Shown here one piece after another: positions 22,255-33,863 of a DNA stretch of 64,000 nucleotides; position 1 is the stretch's first letter; the number at the start of each line of letters is the position of its first letter. This DNA comes from Otatea glauca. Taxonomy: Eukaryota; Streptophyta; Magnoliopsida; Poales; Poaceae. The DNA is taken from NCBI GenBank assembly GCA_036346275.1, contig JAYEVK010000185.1, forward strand, positions 148,992 to 212,991, written 5' to 3'. A program made the translations under genes and the position numbers. A model generated the notes under the pieces. That model worked only from the letters and a program-made list of their open reading frames with translations. It had not been told where the DNA came from and did not search any database.

Positions 22255-23953
22255 TGAAAAATCGAAATGGCGATCAGAGGGGGGTGAATGATCCCAAATA
22301 AAATTTCCCTCACACAAAGTACTCCAAACACTCTTGCAATAAAAATCTAAAGCACCCAAATATTTTCGTTCAAACTGGTGCTTCTCATATTCGCACACCC
22401 TCCAAAACCCAGAACAATTAGACAACTATGTGTACCCCTAGCTTGCATGGATAAGAACCATGAATCATATGAGGGGTTTTTTTTAATCACAATCCTGGTT
22501 GTCAAGTGTCCAAACAAAACAGGAATCAATTCAAAAGACTTCTTTTCTAAAAGAGATAAAGCTAAAATACCAAAGTCTCTTTTCAGAAAAGTTAAATCAG
22601 ATTTTCAGAAATTGTCCTCAGTTGGAACAGGTGGTTGGTGAGTTTCTGTTGCTCTAAAATTTTTGGGAATTTATTTCCCTGTGAGCAGTATAGACTTGAA
22701 ACACTCCACCAAAAATAACCTCAGAAATCTTTGTAGAATAAGAATGAAAATCAAGCAATACAGAAGGTTAGAACTTCGACCAGAAAGTTTGAGGCTCGGT
22801 TTTCACTTCATAGCTCTCAAACGGTGCAACCAGTGGACTCAAGAAATTTTATACAGATGTATATGTGAGTTCTGCACTTGCTTCAAAAAGAATCACTTAA
22901 AAATGATTTTTATATATTTTTATAAAAATCAAATACTGACTGCTGTGTGAAGAACAAGTTCTGGACAGATTTGCAAATTGATAAAAAACTTGATCTCTAG
23001 TCTATCCAAGGGTGTAAGAAAGATGTAAAACCAAATGAACACCCTTAAGACATCCTAGAAGAACATCATTTAGAAGGAGGGGAGGCAAATCCAAATTGCA
23101 TAAATGTAAATTGCAAGAATGTAAGTGTTGAATTTAATTGCGGAATGTAAATGCATAATGTAAATTGCGTAATTTAAATGCGTAATGTAAATACACAAAA
23201 AAAAGAAATGATTTGAGGAAACATTTCATTTCTGTAAGGAGAGGTTACAAAGCCTCACATTCATGTGGGCAAAGCTCAAAGGAGCATCAAAAACCTCAAA
23301 ACCTTCAAGGGAAGGAGGCTACCCCTCCACCCCTATTTATACTACTCTTGGGCCACCTACCACCCTTGGATGAGTCCCTCAACCTTAGAGCACTCATCTA
23401 AGGGCTAGGATTAACCCACACACACAGCCATGCAAGGGCTAACCCAAAACCCACACGCATACCGGGTTTTCTTGCACGGTTTTCAAAGCATACTACCTAG
23501 ACCCGCTAACCTATCAACTAGACCTCAATCCGACGGCCCTCATTGATCCACGCGGCATCTAGCTAGCTTCAACTCCTTTCCTTGTCTTCTTGACTTTCCC
23601 GGACTCCGTCTCCGATCATCTTCCGGTGATCTCCCAACCGTCTGGACCTCCAACGCTCCTCACCTAGTCCCGGTCATCCTTCGCCTCACCATGACCTAGC
23701 ACCGTCGTCCTGCAACCATCGAAGACAAGGAAAAAACCTTTCACATAGCAATGCCCACAATGATATGCAATATAAACCCATCCAACTCATCACTACCGCG
23801 CCCATACGGCCGGTACTGCCACTCCTGGCAGAGACAACTCAAATTGCTTCATTTTGAAAATCAATCCAAACCAAACTCAAACTTGAGCACACCTTGCTCA
23901 AATAAAGTCAAATACTCATCAGAAACATGGATGGACCTGCACATGGTCCTTCA
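22255..23953 (-). repeat. Copia C 3' LTR (1699 bp)
   Basis: Read on the minus strand, it begins TGAAGGACCATGTGC after the polypurine tract and ends GATTTTTCA. The inner part matches the incomplete LTR at 52301-53052 almost base for base, including GATGATC-type and TTTTTTTTAATCACAATCC segments (22482-22500 against 52521-52540). Confidence 0.9.
23333..23342 (-). promoter_or_regulatory. TATA box of copia C LTR
   Basis: Minus-strand AGTATAAATAGG, matching the box of LTR A at 21746. Confidence 0.7.
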
Positions 23954-23968
23954 ATCTCCCCCTTGATG
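23954..23968 (-). other. Copia C polypurine tract
   Basis: Minus strand CATCAAGGGGGAGAT directly before the LTR start, equivalent to 21008-21020 in copia A. Confidence 0.8.
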
Positions 23969-25829
23969 AGTATATTGACAAACCACACAAAAAGGCATAA
24001 ATTTGAGTTTGAAGAAAATGAAGAAGAAAGCAATTTTTAGTTGTAAAGTCAAACTTGGTCCAAAGATAGAAATTAGAACCATGACCAAGTTGATGAAGAG
24101 GAATTTAGATTTTAGAGTTAAATTTAAGAAAGAGCAAGTTTTCAACAAAAACTCTAAAATCCAACTAAACATATCAAATGTGATTATGAGATTATGATCC
24201 AACAGAAGTAGTAGCATAGTTTTACAAAGATCATAATAACCAAATAAGCATTCACATTTTTATCTTTTTAGTGATGCATTTTCTACGTTTTCTCCCCCTT
24301 TTGGAAATATAGGCATCAATTTTTTTTATGTATGCATGAAATGCAATTGAAAGAGATTTGAAGATTATCCAATTGATCAAAATGGAAGGATATTACACCA
24401 AGCTTGTCAATTTCAGAAGATGACTAAACTAAGACATGTCCATGTGCAAATACGAGCTTAGCTTTGAATATTTCATTTTTAGCAAGATTTGACAAGTGCA
24501 ACACTTAGCTTTAGTTTCAAAAATAGAAGAATAGCCACTCTAAGGATCAAAAGGAAAACCTAGAGTTCAACCTACTCAACACTTTGGGGAATCTAGAAGA
24601 GCATACAAGGTCCTTCGGGCTCATTTATCACTTAATGCAAATTTTGATTTATCATCATACAAGACATAGCGGGGTGCAAATGTTTGACATTATTTGCATT
24701 CTTTACCCACATATGTCTTTGTTTTTAATTTATTTGCATTTTCTTTTGACAACCAATTGACTCAAGCCATATGCGACCATCTCAAGATGAACTCTTAAGA
24801 GGATGGTCTAGGTCAAACACGATGTATTCCAAGTTCATCCCAAGTGCAATGGGAAGCGGTCTTGTGAATACAAGGTGTTGAGTCGTATGTGCACAAGAAG
24901 AGTCAATTTTGTTTAATTTTCATTTTTAGCACAATGATTTATGAGCAATTGAAGGACTCTAGCATGGATCAAACTAGTTTCACCCAAATTGCTATAGGGA
25001 CTCTAGAGAACTCCAAAATTTCTCAAATTATGGCACAAACCTCTAGAGAAGAAACCTAGCAAGTAAAAGCAACAAGTTTCATCAAGTATTTCATTTAAGG
25101 CTTATTTCATTTTTAAGCTTAGCAAGTTAAATCAACTTGGACATATCTAAGCTAGTGATTTCCTCCATATGATGTAGCATGGTGTATAGCATGAAGAAGA
25201 AATCAATTGCACAATAGACAAAGCTCATTAAACAGGAAATGCAGTCTATATGCAATGCACGAATAGATTCCCAAACTCCCCCTCAACAAATAAATCAATT
25301 TTAAGCTCAAATCTTGTTAAAGTTGAGTTATTATCAAGGTTAGGCATAAAAAAACACGAATGAACTCAATAATAACCAGAAAAACAGAATGAGGAGAAGA
25401 AGTCGAGAAACTGCAAAACTGGATGGCTATTGAGCATAGATAAGATAGAAGAGACTCACTACGGCTCAGACTCGCTCTTATCTTCCCCAGAGACGACATA
25501 GGAAGTCGACTCTAGATCCCAACTAAGGAGTGCACATGCACTGTCTACCTGGAGGCCCAATACCGCTAGACTTATAAGGCGTGAGGGAACTCAACCTAGA
25601 GAGAAGAGAGAACAGCTAATCACGCATGATAGCAACCTAAAGCACAAGATAAGAGGTCCATGCAAGGCATGCCAGAAGTCGAAGTGAGTGAACTCAACTC
25701 AAGAAAACAAGCCCAAAGTCACCCAGAAGAAGCACAAAGAAAAGAAAAGCTTGAAGAAAACATATAATACATAATATACAGATCAGCTCTCCCTCAAGAA
25801 ATGCCATATGAGCTCATAAACCCAAGCTC
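23969..25829 (-). other. Copia C long 3' non-coding region
   Basis: Homologous and colinear with 19180-21007 of copia A in reverse orientation, including the GTGTTGAGTAGGTTGAACTC block and the segment around TACGGCTCAGA (25461). No ORF of note. Pyrimidine tracts on the plus strand (24290, 25278) are purine tracts in element orientation. Confidence 0.7.
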
Positions 25830-25965
25830 AAATCCCCCTGAACACACTCTACTCCCCTTGAGGCACACTCTAAAACTCTCACCTCACAAGAGATAGGTAG
25901 AAAGCTAGAGGAGAAGAGATAAGATCTAAAACCACATGGTCTCTAAGGAGCAAGATGGCTCAAGG
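25830..25965 (-). pseudogene. Copia C last remnant of pol (RNase H C-terminus)
   Basis: In minus orientation, TCCTTAGAGACCATGTGG (about 25938-25955) matches the copia A RNase H tail near 18995-19012, and the sequence then runs into the equivalent of the pol end near 25830. It is all that is left of pol in copia C. The reading frame is not maintained. Confidence 0.6.
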
Positions 25966-27910
25966 TAAGAAGCAACCTAACTATGCTAGAAGTCCAACCA
26001 AAAGACTCTAGACAAACAGGACACAAGCTCTACCTACAAAAGAACCACAACCTCCTAAGAGACCCATCACTATCATCAACATTTTCAGAGGTACTTCCCT
26101 ACTGCAGTGTAGTGCAAGTAGTGGCAAATGACCTGAAGTGGATCCAAAAAGAAGAGGAAGAAGACTTAGAGATTTTCCTAGGATGATGATCTCCCCACTA
26201 GAAAGCCTACACACATGCATCCAACAAATCTATGCTTTCGAAACTGGGGTTAGGCAGATCCAGTTCCTAGGCACGAATGGACAAGATACAGGAAAAGTGT
26301 GGCAAATGATCATCTAGAGCATGAACATGATGCAGAAGGTAATGTAAGATCATGATCACAACCAAGCTAAAGATAGCATCAAGATCCATATATCCATAGA
26401 CAACAGTGAAAACATATCCACATGATAAACAACAGCAAAGTGCATCATAGCATCATCATGTCAAGTGAAGAAGCTAAGCAAGATGCATCACAAAGAACAA
26501 AATGCTAGCAGGATCATGTGCAAGCCTAGAAATACATGGATCAAGATACTACCCTAAACATGGCAATGAGCATGTAAATGAAGAAATGCCACAATGAAGC
26601 ACAACAACATGCTACTAGATATACCATGAGCAAGATGAATGAAGACAACCAAAGAGGATCATGCATAAAACAAACCAATTAGCAACATCAAGATCCATTT
26701 ATCCATAGTCTCAATAACAATATTTATATGCTGCTAAAAGGCCCGCCAAAAGAAGACCAAACAAAAGGTCATGAGGACACAGACAAAGATGAAAGTAAAT
26801 GGTGACAATGGACACAAAGATGAGAAGCTACTTATGGCAACACTCTATGCATGATGATGAATACATGCCATGAATGAAGAGCACAAGCTCATGCAAAAAT
26901 AGGTATGAAGCATATAAGCATGAAGGACAATAAAAGGTGATCATGAACAATATAAGTCATACAGCGGCAGCTAGATCATATGACCCTAATCTCATGAAAG
27001 GCATTCACATGTAGCACAAAGTCTGACAAACAAAGTCTAAACAAAGCTAATCATGGATGTAATAGAAAATCAGGCTCATATAACCTAGATACTACTCATG
27101 ACAAAATAAAGTAAATGATATATAGCACGTGCCCATAGTTAACACAAATGCTCATACCAAATGAACAATATCATGGACAGGATAAAAACAAGAAAATCAC
27201 ATGCTGGGAAAGAGCTCATGAATTTAGGATGTAATACATGAAGCACAAAGATGGTTGGGGAAAACATGCTATGGCACAAAACAAGACAGACAAAAACTAA
27301 CAAGACCTAGCAAAGTACATATAATACACATGGGAGCAAGAGCAATCACAACATGTCATGGAAATGATGATCACAAGTATAACCGACATGAGGGTATGAG
27401 ATAGCTCACCATGGAAGTGGAAGTCCCCATTGCTGTTATCATGAAGCTCAACACTTGTGGAGCGAAACACGAGGCAAACAAAGTTGAAAGTACATGCAGG
27501 TTAGCATGATGCTCATGATGGTCATGCAGGAAGATCCAATCCTCTAGAGACAAGCCGCAAAGGCTAACTCGGAATTCACATCGAGTGCCAACATTGAAAA
27601 GCAACAAACCGATCCTAGATGAGATTAGTAAAGATCAACATGACCAACATACTTACCTTCAACTCTTGCCGTGAGTGGGTACCTCGAGAAAAAACGAGGT
27701 CCACTACTTATGTACGGCGAAGATGATGCCTCAGGACAACTCATGGACTAAGAATCGAACTAAGAAAGGACAAGTCCACAAGATGACCCAAAACCACTCC
27801 ACTAGGCAGTGATCACATCCTCAAGCTAGCCTCAAGCGACTCATGCCATGAGAAAGGCAAAAGGCACTTAAAAGCATCATCGCATAGACATGACACAAGG
27901 AATTGACACA
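25966..27910 (-). other. Unidentified ~1.95 kb non-coding stretch replacing pol in copia C
   Basis: Between the gag-linker homology (ends near 27910) and the pol remnant (from 25965) the sequence matches nothing else in the window and has no credible ORF. It is rich in CATG, ATGA and CACAA words. A partial internal repeat exists: AGCATCAAGATCCATATATCC near 26365 and CAACATCAAGATCCATTTATCC near 26683. Copia A has protease, integrase, RT and RNase H at this place. I see nothing else in it. Confidence 0.6.
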
Positions 27911-28969
27911 AGAGGGAAAGATGACTCAGTACTGGGATAGAGTGAAGACTTGGGGACCCAATACTGAACCACTCGACGCCTCAGAGTACCAGCCACTGAA
28001 GAAGACTGGACTCGAGTGTCTCTCTGACGTTTAACCCTAACAAGATCAAGAGTAACTCTAGTAGATGATCTAGGAGCTCAAATCGGGTTGGCTCGCCGTG
28101 GTGCAAAAGCCGAACCACCCTAGTGAAGTTGCCTAAAACTCCTACCAGAAAACGCCTCACACCGCTGATATCTACCTCGATGGGAAAAACGAGGAATATC
28201 AAAAGTACGGCGGAAAGACTGACTACGAACAGCTCCATGACTAAAACTCGAAGAACCATCATGAAAACCGAGTCCTGGACGCTGCCCAAAAACAGGCGAC
28301 TCTCTAACCTGTCTAGAAGCAGTGTGTACCTTAGGAGCACTCAAAGTCCGGGATGACCCCAATACCCTAAGAGCGACAACACGCCACGCCGAGTGATCTT
28401 GGCGCGCCTGAAGCAGACATCTACTAGGTGACCATCCTTCTTACAGAAGGTGCATGTGTACTTCGCCTTGATAGAGACAGAAGCAACAGGAGTAACACCC
28501 TTTTGGTCAGAAGTCCTATGGACAACCCCAGCAGACCTAAACACGGTGGTGCTCACTCTGGGAGCTATCACAATCTCACCACTCTTGGAGCCGCGCACAA
28601 TGGTGGGAGGATGCGCCCGAGCATGCTCCAAGGGATCAAATCCTAGACCTTGATTGAATCTACTAATCTTAGATTGGTCTAGAATAAGATTGAGCTTCTT
28701 CTTGCCTCCAACAAACTTCTCGAGAGTGCTCATAAGATACTGGCAATCTCGAAAGAAAGAAGCACAAGAAGAACAGGGGGAAGGAGAGGAAGAAGAACCA
28801 GAAAGATGAGCTCTCTTAGCACGTGCATTTTTCTCCCTCAGCACGGCTGCCTCAATCTTGAGGGCCTCACAAGAAACGCAAGATGCATTTCAAATTCTTT
28901 GGGCTTGGTCTTCTAATTTCTTCCTAAGCTCGACATGGATTTTATCCAAGTCCCCCTCAATCACAGAAC
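27911..28969 (-). pseudogene. Copia C gag, C-terminal part
   Basis: Frame 28844-28341 (167 codons) reads LREKNARAKRAHLSG, FVGGKKKLNLILDQSKISRF, GEIVIAPRVSTTVF and a complete zinc knuckle CTFCKKDGHLVDVC (C-x2-C-x4-H-x4-C). One frameshift near 28370 moves the reading to 28362-28120 (HTASRQVRESPVFGQRPG). It is less decayed than the copia A gag. The N-terminal half is on the far side of the CACTA transposon (50974-52287). Gag without pol suggests packaging of its RNA with enzymes supplied by a relative. Confidence 0.83.
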
Positions 28970-28972
28970 ATC
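28970..28972. other. Left target-site duplication of CACTA (ATC)
   Basis: ATC before CACTACTACAG; the same ATC follows the other end at 50971. Removing the element restores the gag sequence found in copia A near 6440-6450. Confidence 0.9.
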
Positions 28973-28987
28973 CACTACTACAGAAAA
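28973..28987 (+). repeat. CACTA left terminal inverted repeat
   Basis: CACTACTACAGAAAA, matching the inverted right end for 14 bases with one difference beyond. Confidence 0.93.
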
Positions 28988-28989
28988 GC

Positions 28990-29282
28990 TTATCACTGCA
29001 CGGTTTGAATCGTCATCACGCACAGTTTCAACCGCTCAGAACCATGTGTCGTTGATAAACACGCCATATCACGCATGCTTTAGAAATCGCCTGTGATATT
29101 TCACATTACGCTGACGGTTTCTAAAAAAATCGCTCGTGATATTATCATATCATAGACGGTTTTGTTTGAAACCGCTGCATTAAAACATTACATCATAGAC
29201 GGTTTTAGTTAAAACCGTCATTAAATTTATATCACGCATCGTTTTAATTAAAACCATCTCGTGATAAGGCTTCAAACAGACA
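28990..29282. repeat. CACTA left subterminal palindromic repeat array
   Basis: Repeated GACGGTT...AACCG units, each a short palindrome with an ATCATAGA/TGTGATATT link; the clearest is GACGGTTTTAGTTAAAACCGTC at about 29196-29219 with a partial one before it at 29157. Such arrays bind the element-encoded DNA-binding protein in En/Spm. Ends with CAAACAGAC at 29282, as the internal array does at 35101. Confidence 0.85.
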
Positions 29283-29650
29283 ACCATTTTTCTATTTATT
29301 GGCTTGCCTCAGAAATGCTAGCCACGCCCTTTGGAAAAAGCGGACTACGAATAACTAAACTCATGTAACAAAACATTACAACCATTTCACTTACGTGCAT
29401 TATTATGTCCAATTCATCAATCAACTGATTAGATTCCATCACAGCGCGAAGCATATTACATATAGATTAATATTGCACGGCACATCTCTTTCATAAATGA
29501 ACTCAGATATATTAATCAAATGTAAATCAATAGCATTAACCAATTAATAGAATACACAACTACAATTTACAAATCCACAACACAAGTTTGATAATTAACC
29601 CAAATGGTAATTCAGAAAAAATACAACTCCTCAAGTTATACGGCAGCGTG
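29283..29650. other. CACTA 3' flank of second gene, nothing recognised
   Basis: AT-rich sequence between the array and the stop codon of the Ulp1 domain. It presumably holds the 3' untranslated region of the second gene. No further structure seen. Confidence 0.5.
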
Positions 29651-30727
29651 GAACTCGCCCTCTTTGTTTTTAACTTGACTGAGCAAGAAGGCACAAAGCT
29701 GTCCTCGAATTCGCTCCAGATCAGCCTCTTCCAATGCAGTTGTTACCCGATTGGCCGTTTTCTTAGTGACAAGGAGTTCCATGTTGTGGCAAACGTAAAA
29801 TCCACAACGGTTATTCCCCTGTCCCTACTGGTGGCACTGCAAATATAGATTTGGTTAGTTTCAAACTCATTATTACATAGTTTACTTAGGATTATTGTGT
29901 ACAGCGGATACCGAAAACTTAAAATCGTGATTCAGCTTCGCCCTGTCCTTGCCAGAAGGCCCTCCGTAAGCTTTGTACACTTTGAACGCGCTACATGATT
30001 GCAAGAGGTTAGCCTCGGCTATTCTAGGAGAAACATACATGTTTGAACAACCTACATGAGCATGTTATCTTTGGAGGAAACGTGATTAATTACCTGGTGA
30101 TTAATTTTGCGATAGGTTGTAAGTCGTGGCTACCACTCTGTAAGGAATCAAGGTAAATGACCCGATTCGTCGATGGTTGAATTACAATGAGTACCCAGTG
30201 AAACCTACATGTATGTCGGCATGGTCAATTAATGTAACGAGTTGTGAGCATAGTGCAAATCAAAATAGCACTTACCCTGGGTTGTGGGGGTATAAGTATG
30301 AACTCTTTATCTTTTTGAGCCGCCAAGGCCTCTCCGACGATTTATCGACAAACCTAATCTCTCGTCCATTGTTTGCTTGGAGACTATGTGTGGGTCCAGA
30401 AACCCACCGGTTGTTTGTTCCGTCTCGCTTCCGGATCATGTAACTAAATATACGAAAGCATTGAGTCATATATATATGACTTTTATCGATATTACACGAA
30501 TGTACACCGTGAATGCACACACTTACAATGTCCAAAGATCTCAAGAGCGCGCCGAGGGCGCCGAGGTTGAATACGCCAAAAGGTCCTTGAAGTCGGTTGT
30601 GAAGAATCCCCGATGACTCGTTGAATAGATGCTCAGCTTGAAACCGATCGAGATACTCGTTATGCGGTCTTGCATCGCTTTTAGCATGTTCCATGCACTA
30701 ATTTCGCAATCTAACGCAAGCCATAGA
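29651..30727 (-). pseudogene. CACTA second gene, C-terminal Ulp1/C48 cysteine protease domain
   Basis: Minus-strand segments form a Ulp1-like protease. 30694-30272 holds the lead-in (YLDRFQAEHLF, SSGILHNRLQGPFGVFNL). 30245-30115 carries FHWVLIVI (catalytic His) and VIYLDSLQSGSHDLQ (catalytic Asp). 29830-29651 carries GQGNNRCGFYVCHNMELL (oxyanion Gln region and catalytic Cys), ending KEGEFHAAV and a stop at 29653-29651. Gaps between them look like introns; a TAG at about 29822, between the intron and GQGNN, may be real decay. Ulp1-type domains cleave SUMO-like conjugates in host proteins. Their role in CACTA elements is not established. The N-terminus lies beyond the solo LTR. Confidence 0.78.
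30723..30727. other. Left target-site duplication of solo LTR copy 2 (ATAGA)
   Basis: ATAGA before TGTTAGTG; the identical ATAGA follows at 32092-32096. Confidence 0.9.
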
Positions 30728-32091
30728 TGTTAGTGTTATGCCCTTGAGGCAATCATTTAGATGATTGTAACATGACTATGTTTATGAATAATAATATGAT
30801 TATTGGTCCAATGAATGTATATCATTGTATTGATCAACAAGTATGTGACTTGATTATGAAGCTCTTTACTTAATGATGTAATTCGATAAATATCTCGATC
30901 GGATATCATCGATAGGACTACGATGAATAGATCAAAGACATGTAGTGATCGATGATCATGCTTCATAGATCATGGATATGGAGATATCATCTCTACATTG
31001 TGGACCATGTTGAAGAACATGGGTTAGATAGACCCGCTATGGGACATCGCGAGAATGTTTCATTCTTATATGTCATCGTGTATCTCATACCTAGAAGATG
31101 TATGATCCTTAGACACGAGATTGTCATATTCCTACATGTGTAATAGTTTTCCTTGGGGCTATCAAACACTACTTCCTAACCGGATAGTTATAAAGGTAGC
31201 TTTCATGTTTACTATGAAACGTGCAGAGGGAAGTGAGCAAATAAGATGGAATTTGCCACCCAATGAAACGGAGATATATGACAAGGCCACTCGTGTGATA
31301 TGATTAAGAAAGTGCATGGCCATGCCGTGATTGAGGAGTCAATCACAACTTATTAATATATCACGGATACGAGAGATGGATTGAATCATCAAAGGATGAC
31401 ATGCTTCGCCTTGAGATCAATCTTCATATACTTGGCAAAGGGATTATTACATGAGTTCTTTTGATAGGTTCTGTTCGATTTGATCACAGTATGTTTGGGA
31501 GTTGGCATACTTTGCAAGAAGCCGCTACCAACTATTGGATTGAAAAGGAGTTTTCCGAATCCATGTCCAAACGTATGTGAACCTGCAGGGTCACACACTT
31601 AATGGGCTGGGACGCATTAATTTGGATTGGATCTGTAATTAATGAACCTCGTGGGCTTAGCATGCTGGTGGGCCCTGGTTTAGGGTTTCATCTCGTGGCT
31701 ATAAAAGGAGGGGAGGAGGGAGGGCGCAGAGTGTGCTTTCCACGGTTTAGGTTTGATTCACTTGAAACCCTAGCCTCCTCCTCTCGCTGCCCATGCCGAG
31801 CGACTAGGTGCTTGCACACCGACGCACGGCGTTCCATCTCTGGACGTGTGGACTACTACGGTGACGCTGCTGCGACTGCGGCGTGGGAGGACGATCCACG
31901 GCGAGGCGAGGACAATCCACTACATCGACGCAACGACTGCGGCGAGGACGAACCACTACATCGACGCGCGAAGGATTCCGCAACTGCGCGTCTAGTGGTA
32001 ATCTTATCTATGATCCCCTTCTTGCGAGTAGCTTTCTGGTTGCGCGGTAGTTTTTTTTTTGTGCTAGCGTAGCATACCGCGTTTCCCTTCA
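30728..32091 (+). repeat. Solo LTR of the same copia-type family, copy 2
   Basis: The 1364 bp sequence TGTTAGTGTTATGCCC ... CCCTTCA is flanked by perfect 5 bp duplications (ATAGA) with no internal element sequence, so it is a true solo LTR produced by LTR-LTR recombination. It interrupts the CACTA second gene between its DUF8039-like and Ulp1 parts. It aligns with 7532-8873. Open frames inside it are composition artefacts. Confidence 0.92.
31699..31708 (+). promoter_or_regulatory. TATA box of solo LTR copy 2
   Basis: CTATAAAAGG followed by a G-rich leader; equivalent to 8522-8531 in copy 1. Confidence 0.65.
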
Positions 32092-32096
32092 ATAGA
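32092..32096. other. Right target-site duplication of solo LTR copy 2 (ATAGA)
   Basis: Identical to 30723-30727. Confidence 0.9.
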
Positions 32097-33863
32097 AAGG
32101 TTCTTCATGCGCTCTCTGGTTACAAAAGGCTCTAATAGCTGGTATACTCGGGCCAGCAGGGCAATTAGATAGTCCAATTTCTTCGTGATCTTCTTCGATT
32201 TGCCCTTGACTTTTTTTCTGCCATAAGTAGTCTGCACGGGAGACGAGTGGGCACCATCTCGCACAATGTCTTTTAATGCCGGGGGCACGGGAGCCGATTT
32301 GGTGCCCTCCTGAGGTGCAACACATGACTCAGACAGTTGGGGAAGCTCTGGTGATGGAGGACGGGCGTCTAGGGAGATGTCGCTGCTGGGCCACTGGATA
32401 AAAGTATGAATGGCATCCCCCAGTGTCACAATCTCATCGTTTGGGGGCATCGGTAGTGGGACATCTTGAAATTATCGTTTACACCGCCCACACTAACCTT
32501 CGTGAATCCTCGTTGCACAAAGTGGTGCCGCACCAACGCCCTTCAATAAACGGACACGCCGACCTCGAAGGCAAATGGAATAAGAATGGCCCCACGCATA
32601 AGTCTCACTTGAGAGTGCACGCGTGGCCACCTACATAATAAAGACAGACTTAGCTATCTGCGTCCAATGACTATTTGTATGGAGCATTCAAGACATATAT
32701 ATAAGTACCTTGATTTCACAGACAGAGATTTCCAATGTTCATTGTGGGATTGGCGGACTCACAAATGCTCTTTTTGGTAGTGGGGCTGATTTATGCACAT
32801 AATGCGGGACTTGCGCAGGTGATTATTGAGCCTTTCCTCGAGGCTTTTTATCTTATTTTGAATTCTTCTTTAGTCTTTCCTCAATCCTTTGTACGATCTG
32901 CCTCTCGCTCGCTTTTGTTCTCTTCCTACTCGGTATTTGTCCGAGTCGCCTGAAATCCGGACTTCAGGAACAAAACCCCAACGCCGCGTGCGACTGTGGT
33001 GTTCCTTGTTTCCCAAGGCTGTGGAGAGTACATCTTTCTCCCTGTCTGGCAAAAAAGTGCCCTCGGAAGATTGTGTACTCAACACTACCTGCAAGATCCC
33101 AAAAAGTTAATTCACTTACGAAATTATGGACAAATTACGTACAAAATTGGATGTCCAATATCTTACAATCGTTGGCAAACTTCCTCGTCCATGGGTTTGT
33201 AAAGGAGACGGTGTTTAAGACGTGGCACTTGACCTTGCTCTAAGCCGCCTCGCGCGCGCCGGTCAACGATACTTGCAAATGGCGACAGCCTCCTCGCCCT
33301 CCCTCTCCCATTGGTCCTCTTCCCACGCACTCAGCCGTGCCAAGTGCGTGGGGGTGGGTGCTCCTTACCGCAGGGCTTGTGGGCTTCACTTTGACGCACG
33401 AATTCATCCGCCGCTTCGCTCAACAAAATTTTGCCATACGCCCTCGCAGAATAAACCCGCACTTAGAGAAGGGAGTCCTATCCTTATTGACATATTCCTT
33501 GACAAGCGTGTTTTGAAATTCTTCCACGCCTTTCCCGCCACTAGCAAAGGCATACCGTCGCACTAAGATCACAAAGTCTTCTAGGATATCGAACGAGGAC
33601 ATAATTTCGCCACCAAGTCGTTATGGCTCTCATCAACAATGACTTCGGGATGGACAAATGATGGGGACTCGCTCTCGCGCGACTATCCCGCACAATGTCC
33701 TAAATGCATTCATCGCCTTTCTTGGTTTGGTGGGGGCCCCATCCGATCAACCGCCGTGATGGTATATCGTTCCGTGGGCCTTTTATTTGCTTCTTTTGGA
33801 CCTCGAGGAGGTTTTTTTTGATGACTCATCACATCCTTCAGACGGCGAACGAGGGGACACCAT
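32097..33863 (-). pseudogene. CACTA second gene, N-terminal Transposase_24-like part
   Basis: Minus strand from the ATG at 33863: MVSPRSPSEGCDES, then PTKPRKAMNAFRTLCGIVARERVPI. Frame 33602-33420 reads SFDILEDFVILVRRYAF and EEFQNTLVKEYVNKDRTPF. 33094-32870 reads FLPDREKDVLSTALGNKEH and a basic KYRVGREQKRARGRS. 32450-32064 reads NDEIVTLGDAIHTFIQWPSSDI, a DUF8039-like segment. This series matches the plant Ptta/En/Spm (Transposase_24) type second protein of grass CACTA elements, thought to bind subterminal DNA. Several stops and frameshifts occur; some gaps may be introns. The solo LTR cuts it before the Ulp1 domain. Confidence 0.72.

Noticed and set aside
31602..32072. 156-codon plus-strand ORF
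   Set aside because: It spans the promoter and leader of solo LTR copy 2, is GC-rich, and is not conserved in the homologous LTR at 7532-8873.
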